A program made the translations under genes and the position numbers. Below the pieces are notes generated by a model. It saw nothing but the letters and a program-made list of their open reading frames with translations. It was not told where the DNA came from and did not search any database. Below are positions 8,151 through 16,176 of a DNA stretch of 64,000 bases, piece by piece. This DNA is from Planctomycetota bacterium (GTDB taxonomy: Bacteria > Planctomycetota > UBA1135 > JADKAF01): the NCBI GenBank assembly GCA_016719295.1, contig JADKAF010000001.1, forward strand, positions 6,820,001 through 6,884,000, written 5' to 3'. Position 1 is the stretch's first letter. Each line of letters starts with the position of its first letter.

Positions 8151-9619
8151 GAGAGCGCCTCGGCCATCGCCGCGGCATCGATCGATTCGCTCGCTTCGAG
8201 CGCTGCGATCGTGCGGGCGACGCGCAGCGTGCGCACGATCGTGCGCGCTCCCGAGCCCAGCCGCTCGCCGAAGGCCTCGAGGAGCTCTTGCGCGTCCGGC
8301 TCGAGCCGTTGCCGCGCGAGCAGCTCCTCGAGCTCGAGGGGCGCGATCGCCCCGAGCCGCGCGCGCGCGGCGGAGACCTGCTCTCGCGCCGCGGCGCTCG
8401 AGCTCGAAGCCGTCGCGCCGACCAGGGCGTCCGGCGCGACCGGGTGCATGCGCAGCACGAGGTCGAAGCGCTCGAGCAGCGGACCAGAGATCCGCGCCGC
8501 GTAGCGAGCGCGGGCCGCGGGCGTGCACGAGCAGGCGCGCTTCGGGTGCCCTCGATATCCGCAGGGACACGGGTTCATCGCCGCGACGACCTGCGCGCGG
8601 CAGGGAAGCGCGGTGCTCTGCTGCGCGCGACCGACGAGGAGCTGGCCGTCCTCGAGCGGCTGGCGCAAGGCCTCGAGCACGTTGCGCGCGAACTCGGGGA
8701 GCTCGTCGAGGAAGAGCACGCCGCGATGGGCGAGGCTGAGCTCGCCGGGACGGCCTTGGGAGCCGCCGAGGATCGCGGCGCCGCTCGAGCTGTGGTGCGG
8801 CGCGCGGAATGGTCTGCGCCCGAGCAGACCCTCGATGCCGGGATCGACGATCGAGTGGATGCGGGTCACCTCGAGCGCCTCGTCCAGCGCGAGCGGCGGG
8901 AGCAGGCCGGGCAGGCGGCGCGCGAGCATCGACTTGCCGACGCCGGGCGGGCCGACGAGCAGCAGGTTGTGCGCACCGGCGGCGGCGACGAGGAGCGCGC
9001 GTGCCGCGAGCGGTGCTCCTCGCAGATCGGAGAGGTCGGGCTCGTTCGCTCCGCGCGCGAGCTGCGGGACCTCGGCGAGCGGGGCGGCCGGCGGCACGCG
9101 AGCCTCGCCGTCGCGCAGGAGGCGCAGCGCTTCGGCGAGCGTGTCCACGCCGTAGCAGGGCAGGCCTGCTGCCGTGGCGGCGAGACGCGCGTGCGGTCGA
9201 GGTACGAGAAGGCGCCGTGCGCGCGTGTGGCGGCTGCTGGCGGCCAGCGCGACGGAGGCGGCGACCGGGCGCACGCTGCCGTCGAGGCGCAGCTCGCCGA
9301 ATGCCAGCGTCGCGTCGAGCGCTGCGGGTGCGACGGCGCCGCACACCGCGGCTAGGCCGAGCGCGATCGGCAGGTCGAACGCGGGCCCCGACTTCGGCGT
9401 GTGGGCCGGAGCTAGGTTGACGAGGCAGGACTCCTTCGGCGGCTCGAGACCGCAGCGCGCGAGGGCGGAGCGCACGCGCTCCTTGCTCTCTCGGATCACG
9501 TTGTCGGGGAGTCCGATCATCGTCGTGCGGCCGTAGCCGCTGACGAGCTCGATCTCGATCTCGACGGGGACGGCATCGATGCCGCGCAGGGTGGCGCTGA
9601 GAATGCGGGCGTGGATCAT
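8117..9619 (-). CDS. comM: YifB/ComM family magnesium chelatase-like AAA+ ATPase
   Basis: The 500-residue protein has the YifB/ComM layout: an N-terminal ChlI-like domain (GLPDNVIRESKERVRSAL, NLAPAHTPKSGPAFDLPIAL), an AAA+ core with Walker A GPPGVGKSM and the FRAPHHSSS motif, Walker B VLFLDELPEF, a Cys-containing NPCPCGYRGH loop, and the C-terminal Mg_chelatase_C domain. In naturally competent bacteria ComM is a hexameric helicase that drives branch migration during transformation, but the family is widespread in non-competent species. The ATG at 9619 yields the canonical start MIHARILSATLRG. The gene is divergent from the PtsN-like gene across 118 bp. All expected motifs are present. Confidence 0.95.
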   Translation of the reverse strand: MIHARILSATLRGIDAVPVEIEIELVSGYGRTTMIGLPDNVIRESKERVRSALARCGLEPPKESCLVNLAPAHTPKSGPAFDLPIALGLAAVCGAVAPAALDATLAFGELRLDGSVRPVAASVALAASSRHTRARRLLVPRPHARLAATAAGLPCYGVDTLAEALRLLRDGEARVPPAAPLAEVPQLARGANEPDLSDLRGAPLAARALLVAAAGAHNLLLVGPPGVGKSMLARRLPGLLPPLALDEALEVTRIHSIVDPGIEGLLGRRPFRAPHHSSSGAAILGGSQGRPGELSLAHRGVLFLDELPEFARNVLEALRQPLEDGQLLVGRAQQSTALPCRAQVVAAMNPCPCGYRGHPKRACSCTPAARARYAARISGPLLERFDLVLRMHPVAPDALVGATASSSSAAAREQVSAARARLGAIAPLELEELLARQRLEPDAQELLEAFGERLGSGARTIVRTLRVARTIAALEASESIDAAAMAEALSYRPTEELAPR

Positions 9620-9737
9620 GGCGCGCACCGGACGCACGCGCCGCGCCGCGGTCACGTGCGCGTGCGGCGTTTTCTCTTCACGCCCTTCGCGGCATCTTGG
9701 GTTGCATTCGCGCCGCGGTTCGCTAGCTTTCCCCGCC

Positions 9738-10190
9738 ATGGAGCTGAAGGATCTTCTCGCCCCGGAGCGCATCGTCGAGCTCGCTTCGCGCGAGAAGCTC
9801 GGGGCGCTGAAGGAGATCGTCACCGTCGCCGCGCGCTGCGACGCGGTGAGCGATCCGGCCGGGCTCGAGCGCGCCGTCCTCGAGCGCGAAGAGATCCTCT
9901 CGACGGGGATCGGCTTCGGCGTCGCCGTTCCGCACGCCAAGATCCCGACGGTGCGCCGCTTCATCGGCGCGATCGGCATCTCGCGCGCGGGCATCCCCTA
10001 CGACGCGCTGGACGGCGAGCCGGTGCGGATGCTGATCCTGATCGCCGGCCCGAGCGGGGACAATCGCACCTACCTCGGCTTGCTCTCGAAGATCGTGCGC
10101 GTCGTGCGCCGCCCGGAGAGCCTCCAGCGCTTGCTCGCGGCGGGGGTTCCCGACGGCGTCCTCGAGGTCTTCCGCGAGACGTCCCTCTGA
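9738..10190 (+). CDS. PTS EIIA type-2 (PtsN-like) protein
   Basis: The 150-residue protein is a single EIIA(Fru/Mtl/Ntr) domain. The phosphorylatable histidine lies in GVAVPHAKIP (H66), and the downstream LILIAGPSGDNRTYLGLLSK segment is characteristic. Stand-alone EIIA proteins of this type act in the nitrogen PTS, relaying phosphate from EI and HPr and regulating targets such as potassium transport or sigma-54-related genes. No HPr, EI or sugar permease lies beside it, which favours a regulatory role over sugar uptake. The ATG at 9738 is the only start giving a full domain. A 21-bp tandem repeat begins directly after its stop codon. Confidence 0.9.
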   Translation: MELKDLLAPERIVELASREKLGALKEIVTVAARCDAVSDPAGLERAVLEREEILSTGIGFGVAVPHAKIPTVRRFIGAIGISRAGIPYDALDGEPVRMLILIAGPSGDNRTYLGLLSKIVRVVRRPESLQRLLAAGVPDGVLEVFRETSL

Positions 10191-10273
10191 TCGTGCGTTC
10201 GCGGAACCGGCTCGTGCGTTCGCGGAACCGGCTCGTGCGTTCGCGGATTCGGCTCGTGCGTTCGCGGACGCGG
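10191..10273 (+). repeat. Four tandem copies of a 21-bp repeat after ptsN
   Basis: The unit is ctcgtgcgttcgcggaaccgg without its final variation. Copies begin at 10190/10191, 10211, 10232 and 10253. The first two are identical apart from the first base, the third has attc for aacc, and the fourth is more diverged at its end. The repeats start immediately after the TGA at 10188-10190. The following stretch to the lipoprotein start at 10493 contains no gene I can support. It does hold a short tandem pair of gccgcgggggaactgg-like units (10347-10362 and 10363-10381). Confidence 0.9.
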
Positions 10274-10492
10274 CCCTTGGCGGCCTCCGCACCCGCGACG
10301 GCGTTCCTCCACCGGTGCGGCCCGCGCTTGGATCGAGCTCTATCTTGCCGCGGGGGAACTGGGCCGCGGGGGGGGAACTGGCCGCGCCTGCGCCGCTTGA
10401 CCCGCTGCGCGGAGGCGCGCCGATCTGTACTCTGCTCGCGCGCTCGGTCGGAATCTGCCGGCACGGGCGTACCTCCGGACCCGGGCTACTCC

Positions 10493-10876
10493 ATGCACTC
10501 TCCGCGATTCACGCTCTCTTCACGCGGCGCCGCACTCCTCGGAGCGCTCGCCTTGGCGTCTCTCGGCACCTCTTCGTGCGGAACGCTGCCGATCACCGAT
10601 GAGTACGACGCCGAGCGCCTCATCCATCTCCCCTTCGAGACGACCTGGAGTGCGGCGCTGAAGGTCGCGAGCCTGCGCAGCGGGACGATTCACGAGCTCA
10701 AGAACGAGCGCAAGATCAAGATCGACTCCGATGTCGACGTCGAGATCCTGCTCGAGCCGCTGACGCGCAACGAGACGCGCATCCAGGTCCGGGCCATCGA
10801 GGCCGGTGGGTTGAAGCGCGACCCCGACACCGCGCGCTGGGTCGCCGACGGGATCTTCCGCGAGGCCTCGCAGTGA
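10493..10876 (+). CDS. Small lipoprotein, DUF3568-like
   Basis: This 127-residue protein begins with a lipoprotein-type signal: ALLGALALASLGTSSCG, in which the Cys would be the lipidated residue after cleavage, although the lipobox is loose. The mature domain is short and beta-rich (FETTWSAALKVA, IKIDSDVDVEILLEPLTRN, IQVRAIEAGG), resembling small periplasmic DUF3568-type lipoproteins whose function is unknown. The ATG at 10493 starts the signal. Its stop overlaps the GTG start of the next membrane protein by 4 bp, so the two are a translationally coupled pair. Assignment as exported is good; the family call is tentative. Confidence 0.7.
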   Translation: MHSPRFTLSSRGAALLGALALASLGTSSCGTLPITDEYDAERLIHLPFETTWSAALKVASLRSGTIHELKNERKIKIDSDVDVEILLEPLTRNETRIQVRAIEAGGLKRDPDTARWVADGIFREASQ

Positions 10877-11373
10877 GCCAAGGCGCGGGCTCTGCGGAGC
10901 CCGAGCCGGAACGAGCGGGAGCGCGCCCGCGATCGGCGGTGGCGCCGTCGCGCGCGGCCGCGGAGCGCGAAGCGGCTCTCGCGGCCACCAAGCAGCGCGG
11001 GCGCCGTCGCGCGCGGCTCGCCGCCGCGGCTTGGGCCGCGATCGCCGTCGAAGGAGCCGTCCGCGCCTTCTGGACCGCAACCGGTCAGCCGTGGCTTTCG
11101 CTCGGGCTGCTCGCCATCACCGTCGCTCTGGCGCTGCAGCTCGCCGCCGGCGCGCCCGCCGCGCGCTGGGCCGCGGTGATCTTCACGAGCGCTCGCGGCA
11201 TGGTCGGACTGCAGTGGGCCGAGCGCGTCGCCACGCCCGGCGCGCGCTCCTATCTCCTCTGCATCTCGATCGCCTATCTCGTGCTCGCCGCCGTGCTGCT
11301 CTTCGACTCGTCCATCGCGCACCACTGTCGGCGGTCGCGCGCGCCACGCAGCGGAGCGCCCACGGCACCGTGA
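10873..11373 (+). CDS. Three-helix membrane protein of unknown function
   Basis: The 166-residue protein has an Ala/Arg/Glu-rich cytoplasmic N-terminus (about 1-48). It is followed by probable membrane helices at roughly 50-70 (ARLAAAAWAAIAVEGAVRAF), 75-95 (PWLSLGLLAITVALALQLAA) and 125-145 (YLLCISIAYLVLAAVLLF). The start is GTG at 10873 within the overlap GTGA with the lipoprotein stop, which fixes it. No family is recognised. Its stop codon lies inside the left arm of a large hairpin shared with the converging gene. Confidence 0.7.
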   Translation: MSQGAGSAEPEPERAGARPRSAVAPSRAAAEREAALAATKQRGRRRARLAAAAWAAIAVEGAVRAFWTATGQPWLSLGLLAITVALALQLAAGAPAARWAAVIFTSARGMVGLQWAERVATPGARSYLLCISIAYLVLAAVLLFDSSIAHHCRRSRAPRSGAPTAP

Positions 11374-11403
11374 AGGTGCTTGGCACCATCACGGTGCCGT
11401 GGG
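11359..11403 (+). terminator. Bidirectional terminator-like hairpin between convergent genes
   Basis: Left arm cccacggcaccgtga (11359-11373) and right arm tcacggtgccgtggg (11389-11403) are perfect 15-bp complements. The 15-base loop contains its own 5-bp stem (ggtgc/gcacc). The TGA of the plus-strand gene is part of the left arm, and the minus-strand gene ends 6 bp beyond the right arm. There is no T-tract in either direction. Confidence 0.65.
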
Positions 11404-11408
11404 GGGCC

Positions 11409-12587
11409 TCAGCGCAGGCGCAGCGAATCGAGGAACAGGTGATCGAAGTGATAGTCGCCGCGCGGACCGCCGGAGGCGCATTCGACTTCGAGCAGCACGG
11501 TGCGGCCGGCGTACGCGGCGAGGTCGAAGGAGAGGTCCTGCCAGCCCGCGCGCGGCGGATCGCCGCGCGGGCCGATCACCTCGCGCCCGATCGCTTGGAG
11601 CTCTCCTCCATCGAAGACCGCGACGCGCAGCAGGCAGTCGCCCTTGCCCTCCGAGCGCTCGTGCTCGGCGGCGGCGCGGAGCTCCAAGCGCGGCGACTTC
11701 GCCGGGATCGTCAGCTTGGCGTAGAGGCGCAGGGAGAGCTCCGCGGCGACGGGGTGCGAGACTAGCACGCCGCGCGCGCCCGAAGGCGGCGCGAGTCCGT
11801 CGTAGGTGCGCGGCGCTCGCGTCGCGGGCAGGACGGTCGGCAGGTAGTCGTGCGCGCCGCCCACGATCGCGAGCTGATCCGCGTCGCTCTCCTTGTCGAA
11901 GCCTAGGTCGAGCTTCTCGAGCTGCGGGAGCTGCTCGAAGAGCTGCGCGGGGGAGAGCGCCGGCGCGCTGCTCCGGACCCAGTCCATCGGCGTCGGTGCC
12001 GCCGAGCTCAGCGTGAACGCGACCTCGTCGAGCGAGCTGCCGTCGAGCGCGCTGAAGAAGACCTCGAGCTCGGGCTCGCGCGCCGAGGTGCGGGCGAGCT
12101 TGATCAGCCAGCAATGCGCTCCGCGATCGAGCTGCAAACGCAGCGGTCGCAGCGCGGTGCTGCCCTCCTCGGTCTGCGCGGGGAAATCGCGCGCCTTGCC
12201 GTCGAGCCAGAGCCGCAGCGGAGAACGGCTGCCGATCCACAGCAGCAGCTCGCGCTCCTCACGCAGGTGCAAGTGCCCGGAGACGTAGATGATCCCGGAC
12301 TCTCCCGCCCGATCGACGCCGGTGAAGGGCTTCAGCTTCGAGCGCGGCGAGCGCACGGCGGTCCAGGGCTTCCGCGGCTCGGGCTTCTCCTTCTCTTCGT
12401 CGATGCCGCCGCGCGCCAGCGGATCGCCGCCGCGCGGCAGCGGGAACGGCCCGCGCACGAGCCAATGCTGGATCGGCGGCACGCCCGGCGGGGGCTTCGC
12501 GGGGGGCGCGGGCTCCTGGGCCGGCAGCGAGAGCGCTGCGCCGAGCAGCAGGGCCGTGAGGGCGGTGATGCGCGCGAGGATCTTCAT
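11409..12587 (-). CDS. Secreted beta-rich protein of unknown function
   Basis: The 392-residue protein has a clear signal peptide (MKILARITALTALLLGAALS, cleavage near LPAQ) and then a Pro-rich linker. The mature part looks like two beta-sandwich modules. The first (about 90-190: GIIYVSGHLHLREERELLLW, then SRSPLRLWLDGKA) resembles carbohydrate- or ligand-binding domains used to represent a bound object. The second (about 285-390, ending DYHFDHLFLDSLRLR) resembles a jelly-roll binding module. I see no catalytic motif. It is divergent from the glycosidase gene across 33 bp, so they probably share a control region, and a role in binding glycans is an inference from both facts. The function is unknown. 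Confidence 0.7.
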   Translation of the reverse strand: MKILARITALTALLLGAALSLPAQEPAPPAKPPPGVPPIQHWLVRGPFPLPRGGDPLARGGIDEEKEKPEPRKPWTAVRSPRSKLKPFTGVDRAGESGIIYVSGHLHLREERELLLWIGSRSPLRLWLDGKARDFPAQTEEGSTALRPLRLQLDRGAHCWLIKLARTSAREPELEVFFSALDGSSLDEVAFTLSSAAPTPMDWVRSSAPALSPAQLFEQLPQLEKLDLGFDKESDADQLAIVGGAHDYLPTVLPATRAPRTYDGLAPPSGARGVLVSHPVAAELSLRLYAKLTIPAKSPRLELRAAAEHERSEGKGDCLLRVAVFDGGELQAIGREVIGPRGDPPRAGWQDLSFDLAAYAGRTVLLEVECASGGPRGDYHFDHLFLDSLRLR

Positions 12588-12620
12588 CGGCTAAGGTGCG
12601 GTGGCCCGCGATCTTAAGCC

Positions 12621-14654
12621 ATGAGCACGACTCGCGTCGCTTCCGATCCTCTCGCGCGCCTCGGCGGGCGCAGCGACAAGAACGCCTTGGGCCAGGGCGA
12701 CGCCCTCGCGGTGTACGCCGGTGCTGAGCCGCGCTTCTCGTACGCCACGCATGCGCTCGGCGAGGTCTGCTCGCTCGCGCGCGGGGACATCGCGGCCTGG
12801 GACGGCGCGCGGATCCAGCTCGCGCCGCGCGAGCGCGGAGGCGTCGTCGAGCGCACGGCGCTCGCGGTGTTGCCCGGCGACGTGCTCGTCGCGGAGGTCG
12901 TGCTGGAGAACCGCGGCGCGAGCCACGCGCGCGCGCGCTGCGAATGGAGCGGCGATCTCGCCGGCTCGCGCGACTATCGCGGCGAGCCCGGCGGAGCGAA
13001 GGAAGGGCGGCTCGTCCAGGGGCGCATCGAGCTCCGCGACGGCAACGTCTATCCCGCGCTGCTGCCTCGCGGGCTCTCGATCGTCGTCGCGGCGACGCAC
13101 GATCTGCAGCCCTTCGCCGAGGTCGCGAGCTGCAGCTATCGCGTGCGCGAGGAGCACCGCCTGGCGCCGGGGGAGCAGCGCGTGTTGCGCTACGCGATCG
13201 CGCTCGATCCCGAGCTCGAGCGCGCGCGAGCGCTCGCCGCGGCTGCGCTCGCCGCGCGCGATCCGCTCGCCGATGCGGCGGCGGCCGTGCGTCGCGCGCT
13301 CGACGAGGAGCTGCCGCGCTTCGCCTGCTCCGACGCCGGGCTCGAGGAGCTCTGGACGCTGCGCGCGTGGCTGCTGCGCTTCTCGACCGTCTCCCGCGCG
13401 TTCGGCCACTTCACGCGGCCCGTCGTGCTCGAAGGGCGCGAGGCCTACCAGACCTACTGCTGCTACTCGGCACCGTTCTTGGCACTCGATCTCGCGTGGG
13501 CGCGCGATCCGCGCCGCGCGGTGGACAGCCTCGCGCCGCTGCTGGAGGCCGCCTACGAGGATGGCCGTCTACCGTGGTATTGCTCGCCGTCGACGAGCCG
13601 TGTCCCCGTGCATCACGCGTCGCAGACCGGGCTCTCCCTCGCGGCGTTCGCGCTGGCGCGAGCGCACGCGATCCACGGCGAACGCTGCGGGGCGACGGAG
13701 CTGCTGCCGGCCCTGCTCCGGAACCTGCGCTGGTGGCGCGATGCGCGCGCTGGGCAGGGCCTCGTCGCGATCGAGCATCCGTACGAGACCGGCATGGACG
13801 ATCTGCGGCGCTTCGAAGCCGAGCTCGAGCCCTTCCTCGCGATCGACGCGACGAGCTATCTCGCGGCGAACGCCAACGCGGTCGCGCAGCTCGCGCGCGC
13901 CGCGGGGAACGCGAGCGCGGAGCGCGAAGCGCGCGCGATCCGCGACGCCGCCGTGCATGCGCTGCGCACGAGCGGCTGGGATCCCGCGCGACGGAGCTAC
14001 TTCGATCGCCGCGCGCGCGACGGAGAACCTTCGTCGCTGCACGCGCTCACGGCGTTCTATCCCTTCCTCGCCGACGTCGCCGACGACGAGCACCTGCCGC
14101 TCTTGCGCGAGCTGCTCGATCCGCGGCGCTACGCCTTGCCGCGCGGCCTGCCCGCGATCGCCGCCGACCAACCGGGCTTCGATCCGCGAGGCTACTGGAT
14201 GGGGCCGAGTTGGCCCGCGGCGACCGCGCATGTGCTCGAGGCCTTCGCGCGCACGGCGAAGCGCCGCGATCGCGCGCAGCTCGGCGCCGCGGGAGCGCTG
14301 CTGCTGCGCTCGGCGCGGCTACATCTCAGGCCGCGCGCGGACTTCTACGAGCGCTACGATCCGCGCGACGGGTCGCCGCTCTCGCGCTTCCGCGACTACA
14401 TGCACTCGTGGTGGCTGGATCTCTTCGTTCGCCACATCGGCGGCTTCGAGCCCGACGAGCACGGCGGCCTGCGCCTCGATCCGCTGCCGACCGAGCTCGT
14501 CTGGTGGCGCTTCGAGAGCCTGCCGTGGCGGGGACGGCGCGTCGATCTCGCGTGGAGCGCGGAGGAGGGGCTGCGCGTCGCCGTCGACGGCGCGGAGCGG
14601 CTCCACGAGCGGGCCTTCCGCCCGGGTGACGCGGCGCTCCTGCTGCCGCCCTGA
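12621..14654 (+). CDS. MGH1/GH63-like (alpha/alpha)6-barrel glycoside hydrolase
   Basis: The 677-residue protein has an N-terminal beta-sandwich domain (about 1-200) and a C-terminal (alpha/alpha)6 barrel (about 210-670). This is the arrangement of mannosylglycerate hydrolase-like, GH63 and amylo-alpha-1,6-glucosidase-type enzymes. Telling segments are GREAYQTYCCYSAPFLALDL, the helix-boundary YETGMDD, YWMGPSWPAATAHVLEAF and the late DYMHSWWLDLF. No signal peptide precedes the first domain, so it is probably cytoplasmic and may act on stored glucans or compatible-solute glycosides. The ATG at 12621 is 33 bp from the divergent start of the secreted protein. The exact substrate is not identifiable from sequence alone. 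Confidence 0.8.
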   Translation: MSTTRVASDPLARLGGRSDKNALGQGDALAVYAGAEPRFSYATHALGEVCSLARGDIAAWDGARIQLAPRERGGVVERTALAVLPGDVLVAEVVLENRGASHARARCEWSGDLAGSRDYRGEPGGAKEGRLVQGRIELRDGNVYPALLPRGLSIVVAATHDLQPFAEVASCSYRVREEHRLAPGEQRVLRYAIALDPELERARALAAAALAARDPLADAAAAVRRALDEELPRFACSDAGLEELWTLRAWLLRFSTVSRAFGHFTRPVVLEGREAYQTYCCYSAPFLALDLAWARDPRRAVDSLAPLLEAAYEDGRLPWYCSPSTSRVPVHHASQTGLSLAAFALARAHAIHGERCGATELLPALLRNLRWWRDARAGQGLVAIEHPYETGMDDLRRFEAELEPFLAIDATSYLAANANAVAQLARAAGNASAEREARAIRDAAVHALRTSGWDPARRSYFDRRARDGEPSSLHALTAFYPFLADVADDEHLPLLRELLDPRRYALPRGLPAIAADQPGFDPRGYWMGPSWPAATAHVLEAFARTAKRRDRAQLGAAGALLLRSARLHLRPRADFYERYDPRDGSPLSRFRDYMHSWWLDLFVRHIGGFEPDEHGGLRLDPLPTELVWWRFESLPWRGRRVDLAWSAEEGLRVAVDGAERLHERAFRPGDAALLLPP

Positions 14655-14749
14655 GCGCATCGCCCGCGCCGCGACCTCGAAGCGCGGTGCGCGCTGGGGG
14701 AGCGCGCGCCGTTCTGACACAATCCCCGCATCCGATGTAGAGGTGCCGA

Positions 14750-14921
14750 GTGGCGCGCAAGAAGGCAGCGGCGAAGGGAAGCTCCGATCGAACGATCGCG
14801 GTGCTGCGGGCGGTGCTCGCGCTGGGGCTCGCGGCGTGCTTCTTCCTGGCCCTGGCTCTCGGTCTCCTGCTCGACGCAGCCCGTCGCGCGCTCGAGCGGC
14901 TTCGATCTCCTCGAAGGCCGC
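14750..14921 (+). other. N-terminal membrane segment in a different frame from the following ORF
   Basis: A GTG at 14750 is preceded by a ribosome-binding-like GAGG about 8 bases upstream and opens MARKKAAAKGSSDRTIAVLR plus a convincing membrane helix (LALGLAACFFLALALGLLL). After about residue 50 the frame becomes Arg-rich and has no protein character, while the +1 frame becomes protein-like. This looks like the start of the following gene separated by a frameshift near 14870-14900. It could be a real mutation or an assembly error. Confidence 0.55.
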
Positions 14922-15332
14922 GTGGCGATGATCGGCGAGCAGAGCGAGGAGAACCCGCTCGCGCGCTCGACCTTCGCCGCGACGGCGTTCCCCGCGGAGC
15001 CTGCGCTGTGGGGCTGGATCGCAGCGTGCGTGCTGCTGATGCTGCTCGGCGTGCTCGGCGCCGCGTACGGTCCCGCGATGGCGTCGGGAGCGAGCTCGTT
15101 GCTCGCGGCGGGGCTGCTCGCGCTCTACGGCTGGTTCTTCTTCTTCGGCTTCAACGTCGAGCGCGAGCTCGACGCAGAGCAAGGTCGCCGACGCGGCGCA
15201 GCTCCGGAGGGGACCGAGGCTCCGCTGCTGCGCGTCCACCGCGAGCCCGCGCTGCATGTGTCGGCGGGACTCGCTGCGGCGATCCTCGCCTTGGGTTTGA
15301 TCGAAGGCAGCGGCCGCCGTCGCGCGAAGTGA
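14922..15332 (+). CDS. Small membrane protein, probably the C-terminal part of a frameshifted gene
   Basis: Read from GTG at 14922 the frame gives 136 residues with two membrane helices (about 28-50: LWGWIAACVLLMLLGVLGAA; about 58-78: LLAAGLLALYGWFFFFGF), followed by a charged cytoplasmic segment and a last hydrophobic helix (LHVSAGLAAAILALGLI). The same frame continues sensibly upstream of the GTG (GFDLLEGRV), although no start is available there, and a credible N-terminus exists in another frame from 14750. I therefore read this as one membrane protein interrupted by an indel. No family is recognised. The next gene starts 40 bp downstream. Confidence 0.55.
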   Translation: MAMIGEQSEENPLARSTFAATAFPAEPALWGWIAACVLLMLLGVLGAAYGPAMASGASSLLAAGLLALYGWFFFFGFNVERELDAEQGRRRGAAPEGTEAPLLRVHREPALHVSAGLAAAILALGLIEGSGRRRAK

Positions 15333-15372
15333 ACCAAGTCGACAGCGGTGGATGGAGCGGGAGCTCGTGACG

Positions 15373-16089
15373 ATGAAGAAAGCGAGTGGGAAGAAGACGG
15401 GGCTCCGGCCCGGCTCGGCGACGGTGAAGGACCTCTCGATCGCGATCCAGAGCGGCGCGGAAGGCGGTGCTCCGGTGACTGCGCGCTTGGCCGGCGAGCT
15501 CCACGACATGGAGCTCCCGATCTCGCCGCGCGAGGTCGGCGCCGAGATCGCGTGCCGCAATCTGGCGAAGGCGATCAACGTGGCGTTCCAGAACGAGTTC
15601 CTGCCCACCGAGCTCGAGCCCGCGTATCGCGCGGCGCGCGCGCGAGCAGGCCGCGTCGAGCTCCTGCATCGCGAGTGGATCGGGCTCGGCGACGGCGTGC
15701 TCGCGCAGATCGGGCGCACGCTGCGCTCGATCCGCTTGACCTTCCAGGGGCCGGATCCCGCGTCGCCCGAGGGCAAGCAGAGGATCGCCGCCGGCGGCGG
15801 CGGCGCGATGAAGGGGCTCGCGAGCCTCCTCGCGCGGAAGTTGAACCTCGTGCAGGAGTACGAGGACATGGTGCCGACCTTCGTCGAGCAGATGCTCGAT
15901 CGCTTGGAGTCGGTGCGCCTCGTCACGGGCTGGCGCCGCGAGGAGTGGTCGATCGAGACGACCTCGATCGGGCTCGACGTGCACATCGCTCCGCTGGTCG
16001 AGCCGGTGACCGAAGCTCCCGCAGCGGCTACCGAGGATGCGCGAGCTGACGCTGCGCCTGCGCCACGCAAGCGTTCGAAGAGGCGCTGA
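15373..16089 (+). CDS. Conserved-looking cytoplasmic protein of unknown function
   Basis: The 238-residue protein has a Lys-rich start, a compact mixed alpha/beta region (about 20-215) and a disordered Ala/Pro/Lys-rich tail ending in basic residues. I see no signal peptide, membrane helix or catalytic motif. ATG at 15373 was preferred over ATG at 15352 because GGGAG at 15359-15363 sits 9 bases ahead of it. Segments such as VGAEIACRNLAKAINVAFQN and LNLVQEYEDMVPTFVEQML look like well-packed helices. It follows the frameshifted membrane protein and precedes the giant macroglobulin gene, with no evident operon partner. Function unknown. Confidence 0.65.
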   Translation: MKKASGKKTGLRPGSATVKDLSIAIQSGAEGGAPVTARLAGELHDMELPISPREVGAEIACRNLAKAINVAFQNEFLPTELEPAYRAARARAGRVELLHREWIGLGDGVLAQIGRTLRSIRLTFQGPDPASPEGKQRIAAGGGGAMKGLASLLARKLNLVQEYEDMVPTFVEQMLDRLESVRLVTGWRREEWSIETTSIGLDVHIAPLVEPVTEAPAAATEDARADAAPAPRKRSKRR

Positions 16090-16176
16090 ACTCCGCGCCG
16101 CGCGCCGCGTCCGCCGCCCCCTTCTCCCTTCCCGCTCTCTCTCCGTCTCGTAGGGCTGCCCGTCGAGGTGCTCCCG

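Noticed and set aside
10191..10273. Possible CRISPR array
   Set aside because: The four units are directly adjacent with no spacers, and no cas gene is near.
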